Source: an uncultured Candidatus Saccharibacteria bacterium (GTDB lineage Bacteria; Patescibacteriota; Saccharimonadia; Saccharimonadales; Saccharimonadaceae). Taken from it: a stretch of 25,553 bases of DNA. The number at the start of each line of letters is the position of its first letter. The stretch's first letter is position 1. The translations under genes were made by a program, and so were the position numbers. Location of the stretch: positions 1 through 25,553 of the forward strand of contig CAKUZG010000011.1 of the NCBI GenBank assembly GCA_934717805.1. The letters are read 5' to 3'. The notes beneath the pieces are model-generated. The model was not told where the DNA came from, searched no databases, and saw only the letters and a list, made by a program, of their open reading frames with translations. Shown one piece after another: positions 7,100 to 13,656 of the stretch.

Positions 7100-7100
7100 C

Positions 7101-7131
7101 AAAAAACACCCCTTTCGGAGCGCTTTTTGTA
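7101..7131 (-). terminator. tuf terminator
   Basis: On the minus strand AAAGCGCTCC, a GAAA tetraloop and GGGGTGTTTT form a 10-bp stem including three G-U pairs, followed by U's. Confidence 0.85.
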
Positions 7132-7144
7132 AAGTCATAAACTA

Positions 7145-8329
7145 TTATTTGATGATGTTTGTAACAACACCAGCACCAACAGTTCGTCCACCTTCACGGA
7201 TAGCAAAGTTCAAACCTTGTTCCATGGCGATAGGTGCTTGCAATTTAACTTTGAAAGTTACATTGTCACCAGGCATAACCATTTCTTTGTCAGCTGGAAG
7301 TTCAACTTCACCAGTAACGTCAGTTGTTCGGAAGTAGAATTGTGGTTTGTAACCCTTTGAGAATGGAGTGTGTCGTCCACCTTCATCTTTCTTCAAGATA
7401 TAAACTTCAGCTTCAAATTCTGTGTGTGGAGTAATTGTGCCAGGAGCAGCAATAACTTGTCCACGTTCGATCTGATCTCGGTCAATACCACGAAGAAGAA
7501 GACCAGCGTTGTCACCTGCTTGACCTTGGTCAAGAGATTTTTTGAAGGCTTCGATACCAGTAACAACTGTTTTTTGTGATGGGCGAAGACCAACAATTTC
7601 AACTTCGTCGTTAAGTTTAACAACACCTTGTTCGATTCGTCCAGTAGCAACTGTACCACGTCCTTTGATTGAGAAAACGTCTTCGATAGGCATCAAGAAT
7701 GGTTTGTCCATATCGCGAACTGGTTCTTCGATGTATGAATCCATAGCATCAACCAATTCCATAATAGCGTCTTCGTATTTTTCATCACCTTCAAGAGCTT
7801 TAAGAGCTGAACCTTTGATGATTGGAGCGTTGTCGCCGTCAAATCCATTAGCTGAAAGAAGTTCACGAACATCCATTTCAATCAATTCAACAAGTTCTTC
7901 GTCGGCCATATCCATTTTGTTCAAGAAAACAACAATCTTAGGCACACCAACTTGTTTTGCCAAAAGAACGTGTTCACGAGTTTGTGGCATAGGACCATCT
8001 GTAGCTGCGATAACAAGAACAGCACCATCAACTTGAGCGGCACCAGTAATCATGTTTTTAACATAGTCTGCGTGTCCAGGCATGTCAACGTGAGCATAGT
8101 GTCGTTTTTTTGATTCATATTCTTGGTGAGAAGAAGCAATCGTAATACCACGAGCTTTTTCTTCTGGAGCGTTGTCGATTTGATCGTACGCGATTGGTTT
8201 GTTAACTTCTGATGGAAGTCGTTTTGCAAGAACTGCTGTGATAGCCGCAGTAAGAGTTGTTTTACCGTGGTCAACGTGTCCCATAGTACCAACGTTTACG
8301 TGTGGCTTTGAGCGGTCAAATTCTGCCAT
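7145..8329 (-). CDS. tuf: Elongation factor Tu
   Basis: EF-Tu delivers aminoacyl-tRNA to the ribosome in a GTP-dependent way. The 394-residue protein has intact GTPase motifs: G1 GHVDHGKT (17-24), G2 RGITIA, G3 DMPGHADY (82-89), G4 NKMD (137-140) and G5 GSALKAL. Domains 2 and 3 follow (GRGTVATGRIEQG; TPHTEFEAEVYILKKDEGGRHTPF). I start it at the ATG at 8329 (MAEFDRSKPHVNVG), which matches the family. An in-frame extension of 23 codons upstream would include the AAGGAG ribosome binding site and part of the leader. The spacing of 11 bases from GGAG to ATG is a little long. It is monocistronic, with a consensus-like promoter and a structured leader. SSHQEYES after GITIA is the form I associate with Saccharibacteria. 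Confidence 0.98.
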   Translation of the reverse strand: MAEFDRSKPHVNVGTMGHVDHGKTTLTAAITAVLAKRLPSEVNKPIAYDQIDNAPEEKARGITIASSHQEYESKKRHYAHVDMPGHADYVKNMITGAAQVDGAVLVIAATDGPMPQTREHVLLAKQVGVPKIVVFLNKMDMADEELVELIEMDVRELLSANGFDGDNAPIIKGSALKALEGDEKYEDAIMELVDAMDSYIEEPVRDMDKPFLMPIEDVFSIKGRGTVATGRIEQGVVKLNDEVEIVGLRPSQKTVVTGIEAFKKSLDQGQAGDNAGLLLRGIDRDQIERGQVIAAPGTITPHTEFEAEVYILKKDEGGRHTPFSKGYKPQFYFRTTDVTGEVELPADKEMVMPGDNVTFKVKLQAPIAMEQGLNFAIREGGRTVGAGVVTNIIK

Positions 8330-8364
8330 TTTTAGAATTTCTCCTTTTATTAATAATATTATGC

Positions 8365-8408
8365 GCGTCGCACGAGTCACTGTTTTAGCAAAACACACGA
8401 CGCGACGC
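8365..8408 (-). promoter_or_regulatory. Structured GC-rich leader of tuf
   Basis: In an otherwise AT-rich region the tuf 5' leader contains GCGTCGC and GCGACGC (plus-strand 8365-8371 and 8402-8408), a perfect 7-bp inverted repeat. This encloses a second perfect hairpin TGTTTT-GCT-AAAACA (8381-8395). The transcript could fold into a nested stem just after its 5' end. Function is unknown. Confidence 0.5.
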
Positions 8409-8416
8409 TACCTATA

Positions 8417-8445
8417 ATTATACCTAATTTGTAATATTTTGTAAA
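8417..8445 (-). promoter_or_regulatory. tuf promoter
   Basis: On the minus strand TTTACA (8445-8440), 17 bp, TATAAT (8422-8417). The leader is about 80 bases. The -35 box is the same as that of fusA. Confidence 0.88.
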
Positions 8446-8460
8446 GAGTTTTTATAAAAA

Positions 8461-9540
8461 TTATTTTGAAGCTTTATAAAGGCCCTCGTGTCGCTGATTT
8501 TCATAAATCAAAGTTGGAATACTTTTCGTTTTAATCTCATCATTCACAATTCGCAAATTTTCTTTAACGCGGTTCGAAATTTCTTCACTCTTTGCCTTTT
8601 TCGAAATTTCTTCAATTTGAGAATCCGAATATCCAGCATTTTTTAACCAACCTTGCAAAATCTTTTCAGTCTCTTCAGTTGTTGTTGCAGTTTGGTTTTC
8701 GCCATTAAATTTCTCTTGGAATAAAGTTCCTTTTTCATCCTTTTCGACAAAAATCTTCTCAACAATCATCCATTCAGCTGAAATCTTCTTGCCATTTTCG
8801 GGTTGAATACCTCGCACAGCTTCGATATACTTAGCAATAAAATCAGAATTCTTGAATTTTCCAGGAATTGGATACGGCAAAAGATACGTTTTATGCGTCT
8901 TAAAGAAACCACTATTTTTTTGATTTATAAACGTGCGTCGGCAAACAATACAACCAGGGTCGAAAATATCAACTGCTACACTTGCATCTTTCGAAACTTC
9001 ATTCGAAAATTCACCACGATAAGTTGAATTCTTCACAACATAATCTTGCGCATTCCAACTTCGAAACTTCGCAGGCATCGCATTAAAGATTTGTCCCCAA
9101 TCTGTAAACCATGAAACTATTGGACTTTCTGTATTTCCGCCATCAATCGAACAAGCTTCTGTTGATTTTAACGCGCAAGAAGCTGGTCGTTGAATATCGC
9201 AAGTTCCAAAAACAAATAACGCTAAAGCAGATTTAATCACTGTTAAAACCGACCAAACGGTAATCAAAACAATCAAACCAGCCACCGCTTCAATCGTCCA
9301 AGAAACTGGTTTTACCCATTTTTTGTGCTTCACAATTACTTTTCGAAGAATTGAATTTTTAATTTCATCTTTGAAATTTGAATCACAAGCGCGCAAAGTT
9401 ACTCTTCGCGAAAAGCAATGTATTGATTTTTTAAACATTTGATTGATTGATTTTGCTTGCTTTTTAAAGCCAAACAGTTTTAAAGCAGGCGTAAACAGCC
9501 AAATAATCAATAAAATTATAAATGCAGCAATACAAATCAT
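8461..9540 (-). CDS. Membrane-anchored DsbA-like thiol-disulfide oxidoreductase
   Basis: This 359-residue protein has a hydrophobic N-terminal segment (about 1-20), a basic middle and a second membrane segment (about 84-112). A C-terminal thioredoxin-fold domain, probably outside the cell membrane, follows. The redox motif is C197-I-V-C200 (FDPGCIVCRRTF). The downstream KSIPTLIYENQ has a proline at 342 in the cis-Pro position typical of DsbA/thioredoxin folds. The helical stretch before it (ILQGWLKNAG to KENLRIVNDE) resembles the DsbA helical insertion. Extra cysteines at 114, 122 and 130 may form structural disulfides. Its ATG overlaps the TAA of the upstream PLP enzyme by one base (TAATG), indicating translational coupling. 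Exact partners are unknown; a DsbB/VKOR-like reoxidant is not in the window. Confidence 0.75.
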   Translation of the reverse strand: MICIAAFIILLIIWLFTPALKLFGFKKQAKSINQMFKKSIHCFSRRVTLRACDSNFKDEIKNSILRKVIVKHKKWVKPVSWTIEAVAGLIVLITVWSVLTVIKSALALFVFGTCDIQRPASCALKSTEACSIDGGNTESPIVSWFTDWGQIFNAMPAKFRSWNAQDYVVKNSTYRGEFSNEVSKDASVAVDIFDPGCIVCRRTFINQKNSGFFKTHKTYLLPYPIPGKFKNSDFIAKYIEAVRGIQPENGKKISAEWMIVEKIFVEKDEKGTLFQEKFNGENQTATTTEETEKILQGWLKNAGYSDSQIEEISKKAKSEEISNRVKENLRIVNDEIKTKSIPTLIYENQRHEGLYKASK

Positions 9541-10685
9541 TATCTAAAAATCCTTCCTAGAACTTCTTTTAATTTTACAACATCAGCTTCAGTATTGTGC
9601 AAACCAATTGAAATTCGCACTAAATGCGGCAGTTTTCGAACTTCTTTCAAGTAGTAATGCGCGCAGAAATAACCGCTCCGCACCATAATCCCCTCATCGC
9701 TCAAAGCCTGTGCAATTAAATGCGCATCAAGCTCATCGTGATAAAAACTAATAACTGGCGCTGGTTTTTTGTTAATTACATGCACGCCTTTTTGCGTATT
9801 CAAAAACTCAAAAATTTCATCCGCAAACTTATCGATTTGTGAAGTTTTCTTTTGCTTTTTTAGCCAATCAATCGCTGTTTTTAGGGCAATAATTTCGCCC
9901 CAAGCTTGAAGCCCTGGTTCGAAAAGCGCATGAATATGTTCGCCATCTAGCACCTCGTAAGACTCTTTCGAAACGCCCGAAACCATTCCGCCACCAACAA
10001 AAGAAGTTTTTACGAATTTCGCAAAATCTTTTCGAACAACCATAATTCCAAGGCTCGCTGAATACATCTTGTGCGCGCTTGAAACAACCGCATCTGCTGG
10101 AACTTTTTGGAGCAATTCATAGCTTGAACCTAGCGCTTGCGCCGCATCAATAATCACAAATCCGCCTTGTTTTTTGATTTTCTTCACTAGTTTTTTGATA
10201 TTTTCGAGTCGTCGCCCATCAATATTCGAAGCTGCATTAACTACAACCAAAGCTTTCGAAAAATCATTCTCGAGCGAAATCGAACCATCTTCTTCGCGTT
10301 CAAGCACGATTCGTTCAATTTGATATTTTTTAGCAAATTCAATCGTTGATAGAAAAACCGAATTATGCTCAATCTCGCTAGTTATCACTTTCGAAACCGG
10401 TAATTCAAGCTGCGAAAGCAACAAGTTTAAACCATAGGTTGTATTAAGCGTAAAACTCACAAAATAATCTTTTTCTTTTAGCTTTAACAAATCCAAAACC
10501 GCCTCGCGAGTTTCCTCAACCTTTTCATCAACTTTTCTACCCCAAGCGTATTTTACACGCTCACCACAAGAGTTAAAATTCAAATAATAATCATTTAAAG
10601 CATCCAAAACTGGTTGCGGGCGCAAAGATTGGCACGCCGAATCAAAATAATGAGCATTTTCTGGCAAATATTTAAAATCGTCCAA
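9540..10685 (-). CDS. SufS/CsdA-like cysteine desulfurase (class V aminotransferase fold)
   Basis: This PLP enzyme of fold type I would take sulfur from cysteine for Fe-S cluster or thiolation use. Over 381 residues it shows H107 in SEIEHNSV (base stacking with PLP), D180 in VIIDAAQALG, the Schiff-base lysine K206 in SSAHKMYSASLGIMVV, and C341 in RSGYFCAHYYL, the position of the SufS persulfide cysteine. The family's R-x-G-x-x-C loop is kept in form. The start is TTG at 10685, fixed by a full AAGGAGG six bases upstream. Its stop overlaps the start of the DsbA-like gene. No sufBCD or iscU lies nearby, so the acceptor is unknown, and a selenocysteine lyase or other class V activity cannot be excluded. 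Confidence 0.82.
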   Translation of the reverse strand: MDDFKYLPENAHYFDSACQSLRPQPVLDALNDYYLNFNSCGERVKYAWGRKVDEKVEETREAVLDLLKLKEKDYFVSFTLNTTYGLNLLLSQLELPVSKVITSEIEHNSVFLSTIEFAKKYQIERIVLEREEDGSISLENDFSKALVVVNAASNIDGRRLENIKKLVKKIKKQGGFVIIDAAQALGSSYELLQKVPADAVVSSAHKMYSASLGIMVVRKDFAKFVKTSFVGGGMVSGVSKESYEVLDGEHIHALFEPGLQAWGEIIALKTAIDWLKKQKKTSQIDKFADEIFEFLNTQKGVHVINKKPAPVISFYHDELDAHLIAQALSDEGIMVRSGYFCAHYYLKEVRKLPHLVRISIGLHNTEADVVKLKEVLGRIFR

Positions 10686-10712
10686 CTCAAACCTCCTTCT
10701 TTAACTCTTACC

Positions 10713-10741
10713 ATTTTAGCACAAAAAAACATAGGCGTAAA
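10713..10741 (-). promoter_or_regulatory. Promoter of the desulfurase-oxidoreductase operon
   Basis: On the minus strand TTTACG (10741-10736), 17 bp, TAAAAT (10718-10713) with an extended TGC. The -35 abuts the terminator of the upstream gene. Confidence 0.7.
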
Positions 10742-10742
10742 G

Positions 10743-10766
10743 AAAAACCGCCCTTTTTGAGCGGTT
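10743..10766 (-). terminator. Terminator of the 159-residue basic protein gene
   Basis: Plus-strand arms AACCGCCC (10746-10753) and GAGCGGTT (10759-10766) form an 8-bp stem with one G-U pair in RNA, followed by U's on the minus strand. Confidence 0.88.
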
Positions 10767-10790
10767 GGTTGTTTTTAAACAAATGCTTTT

Positions 10791-11270
10791 TTAGCTCGCA
10801 AGCCATTGCCGTTTCTTTTTGTTTATTCGTGCAATGCCACGATCGCGCTTGTATTCCTTTTTATTTGGAATATGTTTAGCAGGAAAACCATATTTCTTGT
10901 CTTTGTAGTTTGAGCTTTTTACTACATTAACTTTTTGAACATCTTTAGCTTTAAACCTGCTTAAATCATGAATTGTCCTATTCAGACTAGGAATTACTTT
11001 TCTATCAATTTCATTCACAAGCCTTTGAAGATTTTCCAACAGTACATAGCTCTCTCGAGATGGGTTCGTTGAATTATCTAGTCTGTTTGACAATTCAATT
11101 ACTTCATTCAAAAGTTCTCCCCTTGTTAGTTTAGCTAAACTAAGCAGTTCTTCGCACTCTTCAATCGTTTCATTTGGAAGGCTAGATTCAAAGACTTTAT
11201 TAATCACCTTTTTATAACCAGCTCTTGTGCGACCAAGGCTCACTATTTGTTTAAAACTACGAGTTGCCAT
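10791..11270 (-). CDS. Unrecognised helical protein with basic C-terminus
   Basis: I do not recognise this 159-residue protein. Residues about 1-100 are predicted mostly helical (ECEELLSLAKLTRGELLNEV, LLENLQRLVNEIDRK). The last 45 residues are strongly basic and likely unstructured (KDKKYGFPAKH, NKKEYKRDRG, NKKKRQW), suggesting RNA or DNA contact or association with the membrane surface. No signal peptide is seen. I start at the ATG at 11270, nine bases after AAAGGAGG; an upstream TTG abuts the ribosome binding site. The unit has its own near-consensus promoter, a leader with a hairpin, and its own terminator, mirroring the next upstream gene. Origin and function are unknown. Confidence 0.65.
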   Translation of the reverse strand: MATRSFKQIVSLGRTRAGYKKVINKVFESSLPNETIEECEELLSLAKLTRGELLNEVIELSNRLDNSTNPSRESYVLLENLQRLVNEIDRKVIPSLNRTIHDLSRFKAKDVQKVNVVKSSNYKDKKYGFPAKHIPNKKEYKRDRGIARINKKKRQWLAS

Positions 11271-11292
11271 AAGCGACAACCTCCTTTAAATA

Positions 11293-11322
11293 ATTCTTAT
11301 CTAGAACTTTTTCGTTTTAGAT
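11293..11322 (-). promoter_or_regulatory. Leader hairpin before the 159-residue protein gene
   Basis: On the minus strand TATCTA and TAGATA flank an inner AAC/GTT pair with a GAAAAA loop and one mismatch. The hairpin is roughly central in a 45-base leader just upstream of AAAGGAGG. Confidence 0.4.
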
Positions 11323-11330
11323 AGGTTACA

Positions 11331-11359
11331 ATTCTACCACATATCATATTTTTTGTCAA
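11331..11359 (-). promoter_or_regulatory. Promoter of the 159-residue protein gene
   Basis: On the minus strand TTGACA (11359-11354), 17 bp, TAGAAT (11336-11331). The -35 directly follows the U-tract of the preceding terminator. Confidence 0.88.
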
Positions 11360-11360
11360 T

Positions 11361-11383
11361 AAAAAACCACCTTTGTGGTGGTT
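11361..11383 (-). terminator. Terminator of the 131-residue coiled-coil gene
   Basis: Plus-strand AACCACC (11365-11371), a five-base loop and GGTGGTT (11377-11383) form a perfect 7-bp stem followed by a U-tract on the minus strand. Confidence 0.9.
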
Positions 11384-11387
11384 AAAG

Positions 11388-11783
11388 TCAGGTTTCCCAA
11401 TCGTAACGAGCATCAACTCGTGCCATTAAAAGCTCTTCGTTACTTTTTATTGCGCTTCTTAGGTTTTTAATCATCTCACCATTCTTTCTTTTTATGTCAG
11501 TGAGTTTTCTGATCAAATCTTTGCACTCTTTCACTTCTTCGCCATATTCAGAACACTTGTCTTTTGAGATTGCACCATTCTTATATGATTTTTTCGTCTG
11601 TTTGCATCTCCTTCTTGCATAGTCTAAAGCTTGGCTTGCAAGTCTTAAATCTTCACAAATGTCCTCTTGTGATTCATATAAGCCGTTAAGCTCTCTTTTA
11701 AGCGTTCTAGTCTCATTATCAATATCAACAACTCTTTGATAATCGTCATCGATTCGCTCCATAGAAATGTTAAATCCAGCCAT
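11388..11783 (-). CDS. Unrecognised small coiled-coil protein
   Basis: I do not recognise this 131-residue protein. Nearly the whole chain reads as a charged coiled coil with three cysteines (ERIDDDYQRVVDIDNETRTL, LASQALDYARRRC, EEVKECKDLIRKL), and it ends YDWET. There is no signal peptide or membrane segment. The ATG at 11783 follows GCAGG by eight bases; a GTG three codons upstream overlaps that site and is less likely. It ends in TGA. Promoter and terminator closely match those of the downstream 159-residue gene, so the two look like a pair of independent units with similar control. Function is unknown. Confidence 0.65.
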   Translation of the reverse strand: MAGFNISMERIDDDYQRVVDIDNETRTLKRELNGLYESQEDICEDLRLASQALDYARRRCKQTKKSYKNGAISKDKCSEYGEEVKECKDLIRKLTDIKRKNGEMIKNLRSAIKSNEELLMARVDARYDWET

Positions 11784-11831
11784 GGCTTTCACCTGCTTTC
11801 AAAGTTACTAAGGTAAAACCTCGTGATTCCT

Positions 11832-11860
11832 ATTCTACAACCAAAACGGCTAAAAGTCAA
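11832..11860 (-). promoter_or_regulatory. Promoter of the 131-residue coiled-coil gene
   Basis: On the minus strand TTGACT (11860-11855), 17 bp, TAGAAT (11837-11832). It begins four bases beyond the stop of the FemAB-like gene, for which no terminator is visible. Confidence 0.85.
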
Positions 11861-11864
11861 ATTA

Positions 11865-12872
11865 TCACCGCAAAATTTTGCTCAAAATCGTACGTAACAA
11901 ATATCTTTTGCGATATTCGCCAGCATATTCAACCGCCACACCACGAAAACCAGCTTTAAAACGCAACAAACTTGCCTTTGGTTCTGCCGTAATGCCATAA
12001 AAATTATATTTCGAAGCTCCTGCACGAATCGCCTCTTTAATCATATGATCTTGCAAAAATGTTGAAGCTGGAATTTTGCGATATTCTTGAAGAGTTCCGC
12101 CTTCAAAATAAACAACTTCATTTTTCGAAAAGATAAACACGCCAGCAGAAATTAATTTTCCTTCAAATTCCACACCCATAAAATGCGCTTGCTCGCCAAA
12201 ACAAGTTTTTAAATTGTGATAATATTCTTCATCCCGCGTGCCAACACCATTTTTTTGGTTTGAACTCTTTAAAATCGCCACAAAATCAGCAAATTCGCTC
12301 TCTTCAACCTTGCGAACATGCACGCCTTTTTTCATTGCCGCACGCAAATTTCGGCGGGTAGTTTGGTTATAAGTTGAAGCCACGTCATCTTCGCTTAACT
12401 CGGTTAGATCTTTCAAATAAACATGCATATTTACATCCATATCAAACTCGTGCTTAAAGCCAGAATGATATTTAAAACCAGCTTTTAATAGTGGCTCGCT
12501 TAACCATTTTAAGTTAGTGCTTTCGATAATTTCAAGTTTATCATTGCGAAGCGCACGCACCACTTTTGGTAAAATCCGGTAAGAAATCGCACCATGCTCA
12601 CGTGCAAATTCCTCGCTCTTCACCAAAAAATCCACAAAATCTGCTTGCGAAACACCATTTTGTTCAACCATCACCAAATCGAAACGCTTATTTTTGCTAG
12701 AAATTAGCCCAGCAACTTCAATATTTTCATCATTTTTCGACGCCACAAAATAGCATTCTGCACCACGTTTCTTGCGCATTTCAGCGAATTCTGCACTTTG
12801 CAACCAGTCGATATTTTTATCTTGGCAATAATTTTGATATTCTTCTTTTAAAATCTCTACAAGGCTTTTCAT
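11865..12872 (-). CDS. FemAB/MurM-like peptidyltransferase (peptidoglycan bridge family)
   Basis: Members of this GNAT-fold family add amino acids from aminoacyl-tRNA to the lysine of lipid II to build the peptidoglycan cross-bridge. The 335-residue protein shows two GNAT-like halves. The most telling part is the second: LKDLTELSEDDVASTYNQTTRRNLRAAMKKG read in pieces around 155-185, then AHFMGVEFEGKLISAGVFIF, VVYFEGG, and a C-terminal YNFYGI...LLRFKAGFRG, which matches the family's YdfxGi...fKxgFgg ending. The ATG at 12872 is preceded by GAGG at about four to five bases. A typical FemA serine-tRNA-synthetase-like coiled-coil arm is not obvious. It could instead be a general GNAT of the FemAB superfamily acting on another cell-wall target. 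Confidence 0.8.
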   Translation of the reverse strand: MKSLVEILKEEYQNYCQDKNIDWLQSAEFAEMRKKRGAECYFVASKNDENIEVAGLISSKNKRFDLVMVEQNGVSQADFVDFLVKSEEFAREHGAISYRILPKVVRALRNDKLEIIESTNLKWLSEPLLKAGFKYHSGFKHEFDMDVNMHVYLKDLTELSEDDVASTYNQTTRRNLRAAMKKGVHVRKVEESEFADFVAILKSSNQKNGVGTRDEEYYHNLKTCFGEQAHFMGVEFEGKLISAGVFIFSKNEVVYFEGGTLQEYRKIPASTFLQDHMIKEAIRAGASKYNFYGITAEPKASLLRFKAGFRGVAVEYAGEYRKRYLLRTILSKILR

Positions 12873-12881
12873 ATATCCTCT

Positions 12882-12910
12882 ATTTTAACACAAAAAAGCC
12901 AATTTTAAAA
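12882..12910 (-). promoter_or_regulatory. Promoter of the FemAB-like gene
   Basis: On the minus strand TGT-TAAAAT (TAAAAT at 12887-12882) is an extended -10. The -35 at 17 bp (TTTTAA) is weak and overlaps the U-tract of the upstream terminator. The leader is very short and carries GAGG. Confidence 0.5.
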
Positions 12911-12952
12911 CCAGCCCGATAGCTCTTTTTGCTACTGGAAGCTGGTTTTAAA
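12903..12952. terminator. Long-stem terminator after the HU-HIG gene
   Basis: TTTAAAACCAGC (12904-12915) and GCTGGTTTTAAA (12941-12952) form a perfect 12-bp stem. A second small stem TAGC/GCTA (12920-12923, 12931-12934) lies inside. U-rich sequence follows on the minus strand and T's also on the plus strand. Confidence 0.8.
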
Positions 12953-12971
12953 CTTTTTACTTTAGCTAATT

Positions 12972-13409
12972 TTAAGCACCCGCCGGCTTGTTTTCGGTTG
13001 GTTTTGGCTCGGTAGTTTTGGCTTTTTCAACCTTTTCAAAGTGTGCTGCTTTTAGCTTATCTTTTAAGGCATCACCCGCCACAAAACGAACTTTCACACC
13101 CTCAATCGAGCTTGCTGTTACATCAGACTCTTTAGCTTGACCTTTAGATTGAATAGTTGTATGAAAATAACCAAGTTTTCCAAGATGAACACTTTCGCCT
13201 CGCTCTAATCGTTTTAAAAGCTCATCCGTTAATGCTAGAAGCACCGCATGCACATCAATATGGCTCACCGTGGTTGAAGTTTCTGAAATACTATTAGCGA
13301 TTTCATCCAAATCAACACGGCCAGATTCAGCCAGTTGAGCATAAAACTTTTTTGGCTCTTCACGCTTTGCAGGGTTTACAAGTTGAACAACTTTATATTT
13401 AAGACTCAT
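12972..13409 (-). CDS. HU-HIG-type nucleoid DNA-binding protein
   Basis: This is a histone-like HU/IHF-fold DNA-binding protein. The 145 residues follow the HU-HIG pattern well: SLKYKVVQLVNPAKREEPKK at the start, YAQLAESGRVDLDEIANSIS, TTVSHIDVHAVLLALTDEL, then the beta-arm region ESVHLGKLGYFHTTIQSKG, EGVKVRFVAGDALKDKLKAAHFEK, and an unstructured tail rich in K, P, T and E. The HU-HIG form is best known from Bacteroidetes; its presence here is notable. The ATG is fixed by AAGGAGG four bases upstream. The gene stands alone behind a leader of about 200 bases full of TGCTATA repeats and is closed by a long-stem terminator. Confidence 0.85.
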   Translation of the reverse strand: MSLKYKVVQLVNPAKREEPKKFYAQLAESGRVDLDEIANSISETSTTVSHIDVHAVLLALTDELLKRLERGESVHLGKLGYFHTTIQSKGQAKESDVTASSIEGVKVRFVAGDALKDKLKAAHFEKVEKAKTTEPKPTENKPAGA

Positions 13410-13656
13410 TCTTCCTCCTTAAAAGGCTTTTGATTTATTTTGCTATAGCAGTTAATTAAAAATGCTATAGATGATTCTTAAATGTGCTTAGCAAATTTTT
13501 AAAAGTGGTATAGCACTTTTGTTGGTTTGCTATAGGGGTTTAAAGATTCCTCCTTTCACCTTGCCAAAATCACCAAGTTATTCTCTTAAAAGTGCTTGAT
13601 TTCCTGCTTTAATTATAGCACTTTGAACGGGTTAAGCGCAAGCGGAATATGAGCTT
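13410..13656. promoter_or_regulatory. Repeat-rich regulatory region upstream of the HU-HIG gene
   Basis: This 247-bp gap holds no ORF. The 7-mer TGCTATA or its complement occurs five times: the 10-bp palindrome TGCTATAGCA (13441-13450), TGCTATAG (13463-13470), TATAGCA (13509-13515), TGCTATAG (13528-13535) and TATAGCA (13614-13620). A perfect 7-bp hairpin AAAAGTG/CACTTTT (13501-13520) contains one copy. A second near-repeat CTTAAAAGTGCTT / CTTAAATGTGCTT occurs at about 13585 and 13477. The copies flank and include the promoter's extended -10, consistent with operator sites. Confidence 0.55.
13612..13641 (-). promoter_or_regulatory. HU-HIG gene promoter
   Basis: On the minus strand TTGCGC (13641-13636), 18 bp, TATAAT (13617-13612) with TGC making an extended -10. 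The resulting leader is about 200 bases. Confidence 0.65.

Noticed and set aside
8330..8398. Longer EF-Tu with 23 extra N-terminal residues.
   Set aside because: The extension covers the ribosome binding site and leader hairpin, and the family starts at MAEFDRSKPH.
13547..13556. AAAGGAGGAA (minus strand) as the ribosome binding site of a small gene.
   Set aside because: No ATG, GTG or TTG follows at a usable distance, and no ORF is present.
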